Positions 8,438 to 17,400 of a stretch of DNA of 64,000 nucleotides are shown here, piece by piece. Source of the DNA: Flavobacterium sp. N2038 (GTDB lineage Bacteria > Bacteroidota > Bacteroidia > Flavobacteriales > Flavobacteriaceae); contig NZ_CP110001.1 of assembly GCF_025947185.1 (NCBI RefSeq), positions 4,030,001 to 4,094,000 of the forward strand, given 5' to 3'. The first letter of the stretch is position 1; every line of letters begins with the position of its first letter. A program made the position numbers and the translations under genes. The notes beneath the pieces were generated by a model. It made no database searches, had not been told where the DNA came from, and was given only the letters and a program-made list of their open reading frames with translations.

Positions 8438-10726
8438 ATGGGAAGCTTAATACAAAATACTATTTTCGGGAGAAGTAAAAACTCTTTTGTTTCTACCTGG
8501 CGAACTTCTAATATCTCTACAGGATCTAGTACAGCTACAAAAGTAAAATTACCATTGGTATCAACTGGAACTTATAATTTCATCGTTGATTGGGGTGATG
8601 GAAGCTCTAACATGATAACTGTTTGGAATCAGGCTCAAACTACACATACATATGCTGTCGCAGGAGATTATACGATAAAGATTAATGGTGTTTGTACTGG
8701 ATGGTCTTTTGCGAATACGGGTGATCGATTAAAAATACTATCCGTTGCTTCATGGGGTAAATTAAAATTTGCGAATTCATATGCACATTTTCATGGATGT
8801 TCTAACTTAAATCTTTTAAATGTTTCAGATGTTTTAGATTTAAATGGAGCAACTACATTATCAACTAGTTTCGCTAATTGTTCCTCTTTAACTACCGTAA
8901 ATAGAATGAACGAATGGAACACTTCTAGTGTTACAAACATGACAAGTACTTTTGCAGGAGCTGCTAATTTCAATCAAAATATTAATTTATGGAATACTGG
9001 AAATGTCACAAGCATGGCTGGTATGTTTGATAATGCTTCTAATTTCAATCAACCAATAGGTTTGTGGAATACTTCAAATGTTACATCAATGGGTAACATG
9101 TTTAGAAGTGCTACTAATTTCAATCAAAATATTGGCGCATGGAATGTTTCTAAGGTAACCAGTTTTTCTCAATTCGTTATAGCTACTAATTTCAATAATG
9201 GTGGTAGTCCAGATATAAATAATTGGATTTTAAATACTACTTCCAATATAACAATGGCTAATATGTTTACAACATGTACGTCATTTAATCAGCCATTAGG
9301 AAATTGGAATACTTTAAAAGTTACAGATATGAGCAGCATGTTTAGTGGAGCAACAGCATTTAATCAAGATATTGGAGCCTGGAATGTGTCTGCAAATATA
9401 ACATTTGCATCAATGTTTCAAAGTGCAACTGCATTTAACAATGGAGGTAGTAACACAATAAATAACTGGATGTTTAAAAATAGTGGCACAATAAACATGA
9501 CTTCCATGTTTCAACAATGCGCTTCATTTAATCAGCCTATTGGAAACTGGAACACAGGAAACGTCACTACAATGAATTCAATGTTTCGAATTGCTTCATC
9601 ATTTAATCAAAATATTGGAGCCTGGAATGTTTCAAATGTAACTGATTTCTCATTAATGTTTTATATTGCAACGACATTCAATAATGGAGGCAGTCCTGAT
9701 ATCAATAACTGGTCGTTAAAAACTACAGGAACTATTAGTTTTTATCAAATGTTTATTTCTTGTTCTAATTTTAATCAACCAATAGGGAATTGGAATACTG
9801 CTGCTGTTACAGATATGTCACAAATGTTTCAGGGAGCAAACAAATTTAATCAAAATATTGGAGCTTGGAATGTTAGTAATGTAAGTTCTTTCTCTTCAAT
9901 GTTTAATAGTGCATTTGTTTTTAACAATGGAGGTAGTCCTGACATCAATAATTGGAAATTAAAAGTAACTGGAGCTGTTAGCTTAAATAGTATGTTTCAA
10001 GGTGGTGGAGGTAGTTACCCAATGCAATTTAACCAACCTATTGGTAATTGGAACACCGTTGCCGTTACAAATATGGCCGGTATGTTTCAAAAAACTGGAA
10101 ATGGATTTCATTCTTTCAATCAACCAATTGGGAATTGGAATACCTCTAATGTAGTAACTATGGCTAGTATGTTTAGCCAGGGCGGTACTGATGGTGGTGC
10201 ATTTAATCAAAATATTGGAACATGGAACGTTTCGAATGTATCTGATTTTTCAAACATGTTTTTAGGTGCTCAAACATTTAATAATGGTGGCAGTCCAGAT
10301 ATAAACAATTGGATTCTAAAAACAAATGGAAGTGTTAATATGAGTAAAATGTTTGCAAGTGTTAACTCCTATATTTCGACAACTTTTAATCAACCAATTG
10401 GAAATTGGAATACATCGGCAGTTACAAATATGTCTCAGATGTTTGGTGCTACGGCCGGAAAAGTTGCTTTTAATCAGAATATTGGAAATTGGAATATAAG
10501 TAATGTTACCGATTTCACAAATTTCATGATAAATAAAACTCCAACAAATTTCTCTACTGCAAATCTAGATGCAATATATAATGGTTGGAGTAGTAGACCT
10601 GTAAAAACTCCTATTACAATAACATTTGGAGCAGCAAAATATACATCAGCATCAAGTACAGGAAGAGCAATTTTAACTGCATCACCAAACAATTGGGCTA
10701 TTACTGATGGTGGTATATCTGTATAA
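8438..10726 (+). CDS. BspA-type (DUF285) repeat protein, 762 aa (unit B)
   Basis: It has the same architecture as the protein at 5503: an N-terminal [17 protein letters not shown] segment, a PKD-like [16 protein letters not shown] stretch, a long BspA/DUF285 array and a [12 protein letters not shown] cap. The array alternates [19 protein letters not shown] repeats with [12 protein letters not shown] repeats, in a different order and number from unit A. Both ends are conserved while the middle varies, as expected if the ends dock and the centre binds a ligand. It is leaderless. Confidence 0.75.
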   Translation: MGSLIQNTIFGRSKNSFVSTWRTSNISTGSSTATKVKLPLVSTGTYNFIVDWGDGSSNMITVWNQAQTTHTYAVAGDYTIKINGVCTGWSFANTGDRLKILSVASWGKLKFANSYAHFHGCSNLNLLNVSDVLDLNGATTLSTSFANCSSLTTVNRMNEWNTSSVTNMTSTFAGAANFNQNINLWNTGNVTSMAGMFDNASNFNQPIGLWNTSNVTSMGNMFRSATNFNQNIGAWNVSKVTSFSQFVIATNFNNGGSPDINNWILNTTSNITMANMFTTCTSFNQPLGNWNTLKVTDMSSMFSGATAFNQDIGAWNVSANITFASMFQSATAFNNGGSNTINNWMFKNSGTINMTSMFQQCASFNQPIGNWNTGNVTTMNSMFRIASSFNQNIGAWNVSNVTDFSLMFYIATTFNNGGSPDINNWSLKTTGTISFYQMFISCSNFNQPIGNWNTAAVTDMSQMFQGANKFNQNIGAWNVSNVSSFSSMFNSAFVFNNGGSPDINNWKLKVTGAVSLNSMFQGGGGSYPMQFNQPIGNWNTVAVTNMAGMFQKTGNGFHSFNQPIGNWNTSNVVTMASMFSQGGTDGGAFNQNIGTWNVSNVSDFSNMFLGAQTFNNGGSPDINNWILKTNGSVNMSKMFASVNSYISTTFNQPIGNWNTSAVTNMSQMFGATAGKVAFNQNIGNWNISNVTDFTNFMINKTPTNFSTANLDAIYNGWSSRPVKTPITITFGAAKYTSASSTGRAILTASPNNWAITDGGISV

Positions 10727-10758
10727 CCTAACAAAATAATATAACGCTTTTAGGTGTC

Positions 10759-10800
10759 ATTAGGAACCACAGGTTTATCTTTCTCTTATGTAGTCCCTTA
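10759..10800 (+). terminator. Decayed GGAACCAC-type hairpin, copy 3
   Basis: The left arm ATTAGGAACCACA (10759-10771) is intact. The right arm reads TGTAGTCCCTTAT, so three stem pairs are lost relative to the copy at 7753-7795. It marks the end of unit B and is probably a weak or inactive terminator. Confidence 0.5.
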
Positions 10801-10976
10801 TAACATCCGATATCAAAATAGTCAAAAAAATAATGATAGTTAAAAGAAGTTCTTCGATCTACTCCTACTCTACAGAGCACTAATTTTCTCACTTTAAATC
10901 AGAGAACACAACTCAACCTTTTAGCAAATAAATTAGAATTAATAATTCTTCGCTAAGAAGAAATAATAATCAATAG

Positions 10977-11114
10977 ATGAGTTTAAACTATAACAGAATA
11001 AAAGTCGCTGATCTAGAAACAAATCAACGCGATAAAATCTTAATAACAAACTCCAGTGGTACACTAGAGTTTAGTGATATAACATCAGTTTTAGATTTAA
11101 AAACATTCAAATAA
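10977..11114 (+). pseudogene. Truncated third adaptor gene, 45 codons
   Basis: The reading frame begins with the family N-terminus ([29 protein letters not shown]). It stops after LDLKTFK, where the paralogues continue [16 protein letters not shown]. The last 110 residues and the expected BspA-type partner are missing, and a strong terminator follows. This is best read as the remnant of a third unit, though a short product could still be made. Confidence 0.7.
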
Positions 11115-11159
11115 AAAACAATAACTGTAACTAAGTAAATTTTTACATTTTACTTTATA

Positions 11160-11195
11160 ATAAAGCCACCATAAATCTTTATATGGTGGCTTTAT
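11160..11195 (+). terminator. Strong terminator hairpin closing the array
   Basis: Perfect 14-bp arms, ATAAAGCCACCATA (11160-11173) and TATGGTGGCTTTAT (11182-11195), enclose an 8-nt loop 45 bp after the truncated adaptor gene. The flanks are AT-rich, so it could work in both directions. Confidence 0.75.
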
Positions 11196-11337
11196 CTATA
11201 TAATTTAAAAAACCAAAAATGTCATTTCTCATCAATCAAATCTATAATCATATCATAAATTGTTGCGTTCTGTCAAACTCTCATAAATTTTTCGGTTCTG
11301 AATCTATAAACAGCTGTATAATCATTTGTGTCGAAAC

Positions 11338-11541
11338 TTACTTTACATAGCTTTTTTGAATACTTTCTTCAATCAAAGAAAATCCTCCTGTTCCGTGATC
11401 GGTTGTTTCAATCCATAATATTTCTGGATTCCAATTTACAAATTCCATTATTTTCCTGACAAGTTGATCAAAATTCAGAATTTCTCTGACCTTATATTCT
11501 ATTATTATTCCCGTGGTCCTCTCAATTAATTTTGAATGCAT
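11338..11541 (-). CDS. Small hypothetical protein, 67 aa, doubtful
   Basis: This is the only gene-like frame in an 847-bp gap. The product (MHSKLIERTTGIIIEYKVREI through IEESIQKSYVK) has a plausible globular composition but matches no family I know. It is opposite in strand to its neighbours. It could be a real orphan gene or the remnant of a longer one. Confidence 0.3.
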   Translation of the reverse strand: MHSKLIERTTGIIIEYKVREILNFDQLVRKIMEFVNWNPEILWIETTDHGTGGFSLIEESIQKSYVK

Positions 11542-11961
11542 TCTGCTATAATAAAATGCAGCTTTTTTAATATTTTTTTTACTGCAAAAGTTCTAATATT
11601 GAAAATAAACCCCAATAAGACACAAAAAGAATATATGCTCATTATGCATTATGATACTTCCTAAAAATGATTATCACTCAAACAATTTCCTAACTAGTGT
11701 TTAAAAAAAAGTAATTTTTTAGACGTGCAACAATTAAAAATCAAAATTGTAGCTACACCGTAAATTAAATATCTGTCCTTCTATTTTATAAAGATTTTTT
11801 CTACGATTATTTATTAAGATTCTTAAAGATAATCATTGATTATTTTTTCTATAGTGCAATCTTTAGTACACTTTACCTACAAAACAGGTATTTCTACCTG
11901 CCCGTAAAACACTGGAAATAAAGTAGTTTTGTTACATCAAAAACACTTAAACTATTTTATT

Positions 11962-12540
11962 ATGGATGAAATAATGGGAACCATTAAAATTTTCGCATTT
12001 AATTTTGCTCCAAAACAATGGGCGCTCTGCAATGGTCAGCTTTTGTCAATCTCGCAGAATAGTGCATTGTTTTCCTTACTTGGCACTATGTATGGTGGCG
12101 ATGGGGTATCTACTTTTGCTCTGCCAGATCTTAGAGGGAGATCTATGATTGGAATTGGACAAGGTAATGGTTTGTCTTTTATAACTCAGGGACAAAAAGC
12201 GGGTACAGAAAATGTTACCTTAAATACCACCACCATGCCAGGTCATATGCACCCTATCGTAGCTGGAACTGCAGTCGCTACTTGTGCTGCAAAAGCTTTA
12301 GCAGGCGGTACTATAAGTAACGAATGTGATAATGGCGGAAATTCCTTTTCTACCGGAGGGGCAACAGCAAACATTTACTCTGAACCAAATGTAAATTACG
12401 CAAAAATTGGCGGCGTTACTAATACCATTAGCGGTTCAACTTCTGCTATAGGTAGCAATGTGCCTTTTGACATCCGAAATCCTTACGTGGGAATAAATCA
12501 CTGTATTTTATTGTATGGCGTTTTCCCTTCCAGGAATTAA
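11962..12540 (+). CDS. Phage tail collar (MdpB-like) protein 1, 192 aa
   Basis: Residues 4-57 form the tail-collar fold: MGTIKIFAFNFAPKQWALCNG, then LLSISQNSALFSLLGTMYGGDG and TFALPDLRGR. A Gly/Ser/Thr-rich C-terminal half follows with GGTISNECDNGGNSFSTGG. I chose the ATG at 11962 over the in-frame start at 11929 because MDEIMGTIK aligns with the start of the next gene (MDEYLGTVK). It resembles the microcystin-dependent (Mdp) proteins, whose function is poorly known. It has no signal peptide. It is a tandem paralogue of the next gene. Confidence 0.85.
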   Translation: MDEIMGTIKIFAFNFAPKQWALCNGQLLSISQNSALFSLLGTMYGGDGVSTFALPDLRGRSMIGIGQGNGLSFITQGQKAGTENVTLNTTTMPGHMHPIVAGTAVATCAAKALAGGTISNECDNGGNSFSTGGATANIYSEPNVNYAKIGGVTNTISGSTSAIGSNVPFDIRNPYVGINHCILLYGVFPSRN

Positions 12541-12629
12541 TAATGGTGCAGAGCGTAATCAAAAAGAAGTTAGGCTCATAAACCAGTTAAAACAAATAAA
12601 CTCATCATTAATCTAATCAAATAAAAAAC

Positions 12630-13220
12630 ATGGACGAATATTTAGGAACAGTAAAAGCTTTCGCATTTAATTTCGCACCAAGAGGCTGGGCTTTTTGCCA
12701 AGGTCAGATTATATCAATATCACAAAATACCGCATTATTTTCATTACTTGGAACAACTTATGGAGGCAACGGACAATCAACATTTGCTTTGCCAGATTTA
12801 AGAGGCCGTACAATTGTACATCCTGGTGCAGGACCAGGGTTATCTCCTGTTGTACTAGGTGAGGTAAGCGGAACTGAAAATGTTACTTTAACACTAAATA
12901 ATTTACCTTCTCACGTACACCCGCTGGTAGCAGGAACTGGCGCAGGACAAGTTAGCGTCTCAACAGTTATTAATGCTTTAAATGGTGGTACAATATCTAA
13001 TGAATGTGATAATGGCACAAACTCTTTTTCTACCGGAGGGGCAACAGCAAATATGTATAGTGAGCCAGGAGGAACTGCAAGTGCGATTGGAGGAATAACA
13101 ACAACCATTAGCGGCTCTACAAGCCCTGTAGGAAACAACCAGGCTTTTGGCATTAGAAATCCTTATTTAGGAATCAATATGTGTATTTGTATGGAAGGTG
13201 TTTTTCCTTCCAGAAATTAA
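12630..13220 (+). CDS. Phage tail collar (MdpB-like) protein 2, 196 aa
   Basis: It has the same layout as its upstream neighbour: MDEYLGTVKAFAFNFAPRGWAFC, SISQNTALFSLLGTTYGGNGQ, STFALPDLRGR, a shared GGTISNECDNGTNSFSTGGATAN segment, and the conserved end (NPYLGINMCICMEGVFPSRN). The two genes are 89 bp apart and clearly arose by duplication. No other phage structural gene is nearby, so this is a cell-encoded Mdp-type protein rather than part of a prophage. It is leaderless. A terminator hairpin follows. Confidence 0.85.
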   Translation: MDEYLGTVKAFAFNFAPRGWAFCQGQIISISQNTALFSLLGTTYGGNGQSTFALPDLRGRTIVHPGAGPGLSPVVLGEVSGTENVTLTLNNLPSHVHPLVAGTGAGQVSVSTVINALNGGTISNECDNGTNSFSTGGATANMYSEPGGTASAIGGITTTISGSTSPVGNNQAFGIRNPYLGINMCICMEGVFPSRN

Positions 13221-13229
13221 TAAAATTAT

Positions 13230-13256
13230 AAGACAGAGGTAAAAATCCTCTGTCTT
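13230..13256 (+). terminator. Terminator hairpin after the collar genes
   Basis: Arms AAGACAGAGG (13230-13239) and CCTCTGTCTT (13247-13256) flank a 7-nt A-rich loop, followed by TTAAATCTT. It lies 15 bp before the next gene, so it may attenuate rather than end transcription. Confidence 0.65.
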
Positions 13257-13270
13257 TTAAATCTTAATTT

Positions 13271-14407
13271 ATGACAAAAGATATTAAAATAGGTATCCTA
13301 GTTCCAAAATCACAACAATATCCAACATTAGACAGGGATTTTATACGAGGAATAAAGCTAAACAATCTCGACGTAAAATTCTATGTAGAAAGTATTGGTA
13401 TAGGTGCCGATGAAAAAATGATAATTGACAAAATACAGAAATTCAATTTTCAGGAAGATATAAACATTATTATAGGCTTTTTTGGGCATAATAATATGTC
13501 TCAGGTTTATGAGTATACTTCAAAAAATGATATTGTATTAATTGCATCAGATCTTGGAGCAACAATACCTTATGGTGCTTTAACTTGTAAAGGGGCTTAT
13601 ATAAATTCATTGGGATTAACAGAATCCTGTTATCAGTTAGGCAATTATCTAATCAATAAAAATTACCAAAAAATTGCAAGTGCAACTTCGTACTATGATT
13701 CAGGTTATGGTATGTTATCTGCCATAGAAAAAGCATTTGATGGCCAGACCAATTTTTCCGGTCATTACATTACGCCTTTTATTCCCCGCCAGGACGAGGC
13801 TATACATATGGATCAATTTATTACAGCTCAGGAACCTGATGCTGTTTTTGCATTCTACAGTGGTTTGTATGCTGAGGAGAATGCTGATTTTATCGCGCAA
13901 AACAAGATTACTCAAAAATATCCTTTTTACGTAACTCCGTTTTTTATTAACGATCAGGTTATAGCACATTATAAAAGCAATCCTCATGAACTTTATATTG
14001 TGAGTTCATGGATGAATACCAAAGGTGAAAATCTGGATTTTGAAAAAGAATACCAAAACCACTATTCTGATGATCCTACTATTTTTTCTGTTTTAGGATA
14101 TGAAAACGGACTTGTTGTAAAAAATATTCTTACCGTGACTAACAACGAAACCAAAACCAGCATTTTAATAGACGAAATAAACAAATTAAATATTGCCGGT
14201 CCAAGAGGAATTATCCAGTTTGATAAAGATACTAACAGAACAATATTTAACCACTATATATATGAATTAAATCTGGATTCTTCCAGTACTATTAGCTTTA
14301 AAAAGATCGAGACATTGGTAAATGAAGGATCTTTTATTAAAGCAATTACTTCTTACAAAGAGCCTGTCCAGCTTACTGGCTGGCAAAATGCTTACTTATG
14401 TCATTAA
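13271..14407 (+). CDS. Leaderless type-1 periplasmic-binding-fold protein, 378 aa
   Basis: The protein resembles the ligand-binding component of branched-chain amino-acid ABC transporters (Leu/Ile/Val-binding, Peripla_BP type 1). It begins KIGILVPKSQQYP, and has IIIGFFGHNNMSQVYEY, a middle segment AYINSLGLTESCYQLGNYLINKNYQKIASAT, and EPDAVFAFYSGLYAEE. The start MTKDIKIG leaves no room for a signal peptide, and no permease or ATPase is nearby. It is therefore unlikely to be a normal transport component. It lies 50 bp after the collar genes and 16 bp before the giant adhesin. The role is unknown; an intracellular sensor or a component exported with the collar proteins are possibilities. Confidence 0.7.
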   Translation: MTKDIKIGILVPKSQQYPTLDRDFIRGIKLNNLDVKFYVESIGIGADEKMIIDKIQKFNFQEDINIIIGFFGHNNMSQVYEYTSKNDIVLIASDLGATIPYGALTCKGAYINSLGLTESCYQLGNYLINKNYQKIASATSYYDSGYGMLSAIEKAFDGQTNFSGHYITPFIPRQDEAIHMDQFITAQEPDAVFAFYSGLYAEENADFIAQNKITQKYPFYVTPFFINDQVIAHYKSNPHELYIVSSWMNTKGENLDFEKEYQNHYSDDPTIFSVLGYENGLVVKNILTVTNNETKTSILIDEINKLNIAGPRGIIQFDKDTNRTIFNHYIYELNLDSSSTISFKKIETLVNEGSFIKAITSYKEPVQLTGWQNAYLCH

Positions 14408-14423
14408 CTTAAAATCTTATGTT

Positions 14424-17400
14424 ATGAAAAGAAAATTACTTTTATTACTAATTATATCTCTCGGCGCGTTATTTGCGCAACCAAAAGCATACTCGCAAAC
14501 ACTTAGTCCTGGCGATATTGCTTTTATTGGATATAATACCAGCCCTACAGATGGTTTTTCCTTTATTACCTTAAAACTTATACCAAAAGATACCGAAATC
14601 TTTTTTACGGAGCGCGGATGGGGTAATGGAACCTGGGTAGCTGGAAGCACTGAACCTCATTTAAAATGGAAAGTTCCAGTTGATACCCCGGCAGGAACCA
14701 TTATTTCAGTAATAGAAACAACTACCGCTGATACTTTCACGGTCACCGGTACAACAGGTCTGGCAATGGTAGCCGGATTTACTGGTTTTAACCTCTCTGG
14801 CGGTGATCAAATGTTGGCTTATCAATCTCCTACCGGACTGGCTGAACCTGCTTCTCCTGTTTTTATTGCAGGTGTAAATGGAGACTATAATTCTGGTGAT
14901 TATGATGCTGTAACACATTGGAATCTAACAACTACAAGTGGGGGTAATTCAAGCGCATTGCCTGCAGGACTTACAAATGGGGAAAATTGTGTCTCTTTAT
15001 TTCCGGGCACTGGCGAAATTGCAAACAATAAATATAATGGAACATTAAGTGGTCAGGTATCTGTTATTCTGGCTGCAATAAATAATTATACCAATTGGAT
15101 ACATGATCCTACAACAAACTATACTATTACAGCTGCAGGCTATCCTGCACCAGCATTAATCTTATCAGTTGCACCCACTGTTACTACCGCGGCAGCAACG
15201 AGTGTTAAATCTGTATCCGCAACTTTGGGCGGTCAGGTAACTGCTGATGGTGGAGATGCAAGTATAGAAAGAGGTGTTGTTTGGGCAACCACAGTAAATC
15301 CTACTACATCAAATAATAAGGTTATAATTGCAGGTGCTTTAGGAAACTTTAGTCAAACTATAACCGGACTTCCTGCGGGAACTTTAATCCATTTTAGGGC
15401 TTATGCAAAAAATGGTGCAGGTACCAATTATGGTACTGATCTAACCTTTACAACGGGGACTGCTTTAAATGTTTCTTCATTCTCACAAATTAATGTTAAG
15501 TGTAAAGGAGATTCAACCGGTTCTGCAAGTGTTGTTATAGCCGGAGGTACTACTCCATATTCTTATTCCTGGTCTCCGTCTGGAGGAACCGGAGCAACTG
15601 CAAGTAATCTTTCTGCCATAAACTATTCTGTAACTATCACTGACGGCGAATTAACCCAAATAACAAAAAATTTTACTATAATTGAACCCGCAGCAATACT
15701 TGGTAGCAGCATATCAAGTCAGACCAATGTGAGCTGTAATGGCGGTGCTACCGGAAGCGCTACCGTAGCACCTTCTGGAGGAGCTAGTCCTTACTTCTAT
15801 TCCTGGGCACCATCAGGAGGAACCGGAGCAACAGCCTCTGGACTTACTGCACAAACCTATACTGTAACGATTACAGACAATAACTCGTGTACAACAACAC
15901 AAACAGTAACGATATCAGAACCTACATTAGTACAATCTTCACCTGCTATCAGTGCTCAGCCAACTGCTTTTTCTGCTTGTGCGGGGGCAAATACTTCTGT
16001 TACAGTTACAGCAACTAATGCTTCAACATATCAATGGCAGGTAGATAGTGGTTCAGGATTTGTAAATATCACAAATGGAGGAACTGCTCCGCTCTATTCA
16101 GGAGCCAATACGGCAACTCTTGCTATCAGTAATGCAACAGGAGCAATGAATGGTTTTGCTTACAGAGTTATACTTACAAGTTCTTGTTTGAAAACGACGA
16201 CATCAAATAATGCAGCGCTTACTATCAATGTAAGTCCTTCAATTTCATCACAGCCGTCTTCAAGTACTATTTGTGCAGGAGCAAACACTACATTTTCTAT
16301 TACTGCGGCAAATGCAACAGGATACCAATGGCAGGTAGATAATGGAGGAGGTTTTAGCAATATTTCAAATGGAGCACCTTACTCAGGAGCAACTACAGCA
16401 ACTCTTACTATAACTGGAGCAACTGCCGGACTTAATGGATATTTATACAGAGCCATAGCCACAGGAGGGTGTACTCCGACTGCGGTTTCAAATAATGCTG
16501 CTCTTACCGTTAACGCAGCACCTTCTATTTCATCTCACCCATCTGCAAGCAGTATTTGTGCAGGTGCCAATACTACATTTTCTGTCTCAGCTACAAATGC
16601 GACAGGATATCAATGGCAGGTAGATCAAGGTTTAGGTTTTAGCAATATTACTAATGGTGCACCTTACTCAGGAGCAACTACAGCAACTCTTACCATAACA
16701 GGAGCAACTGCTGGACTCAATGGATATATTTATAGAGCGATAGCGACAGGCGGTTGTACTCCAAATGCGACTTCAAATAGTGCAGCTCTTACTATTAACT
16801 CTGCACCATCTATTGTAACTCAGCCATTGCCAAGCAGTATCTGTACAGGAACAAACACTACATTTACAATCTCAGCAAACCATGCAACAGGATACCAATG
16901 GCAAGTTGATCAGGGAGCTGGTTTTATTAGTATTGCTAATGGCGCACCTTACTCGGGAGCAACTACAGCAACTCTTACCATAACAGGAGCAACTGTCGGG
17001 CTTAATGGATATCGCTACAGAGCTGTAGCTACTGGGGTATGTGTACCTGCAGTAACATCAAATGATGTTTTGCTTTCTGTTGGTCCTGCCCCTTCTATTA
17101 CGGCACAACCATCTTCAGCAACCATTTGTATTGGTGAAAATACCACTTTTGTTAGTGCCGCTTCAAATGCAACAAGTGTTCAATGGCAGGTAAATGAGGG
17201 TTTGGGTTTTGTGAATGTTAATAATACAGCTCCCTACTCAGGAGCAACTACTCCATCACTAACTATTACAGGAGCAACTGCTTCTTTAAATAATTATCAA
17301 TATCGTTTAGTAGCAGTTGGCAACTGTACTCCTAACGCCATTTCTTCGGTTGCAACACTAACAGTGCCAACCATTGTTGCAAATGCTACACAGACTAATG

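Larger units (their letters stand above)
5036..10976 (+). repeat. Tandem duplication of a ~3-kb adaptor + BspA unit
   Basis: Unit A (5036-7970) and unit B (7971-10976) each hold an adaptor gene, a BspA-type gene, a GGAACCAC hairpin and a matching leader. The shared leader words include CTACTCTACAGAGCACTAA, AAATCAGAGAACACAACTCA and CTAAGAAGAAATAATAA. The adaptor genes and both ends of the BspA genes are most alike, while the inner BspA repeats differ in number and order. A third adaptor start follows unit B and is truncated. Confidence 0.8.
11115..11961. other. Gene-poor stretch between the fibre array and the collar genes
   Basis: The only features seen are the terminator at 11160-11195, a possible minus-strand ORF (11338-11541) and a small CAGGTA/TACCTG hairpin with a 4-nt loop (11885-11900) upstream of the first collar gene. 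The remainder is AT-rich with no recognised promoter. Confidence 0.4.

Noticed and set aside
5503..10726. CRISPR-like periodic repeats
   Set aside because: The periodicity is about 75 bp or multiples and lies in an open reading frame encoding BspA-type repeats; there are no constant direct repeats with unique spacers.
1..13220. Prophage or complete contractile injection system
   Set aside because: Fibre-like and tail-collar proteins are present, but no capsid, terminase, portal, sheath, tube, baseplate, ATPase or integrase gene lies in the window. A link to such a system upstream remains only a hypothesis.
14322..14423. Upstream in-frame start for the giant adhesin
   Set aside because: It overlaps the previous gene and would bury the signal peptide that begins at 14424.
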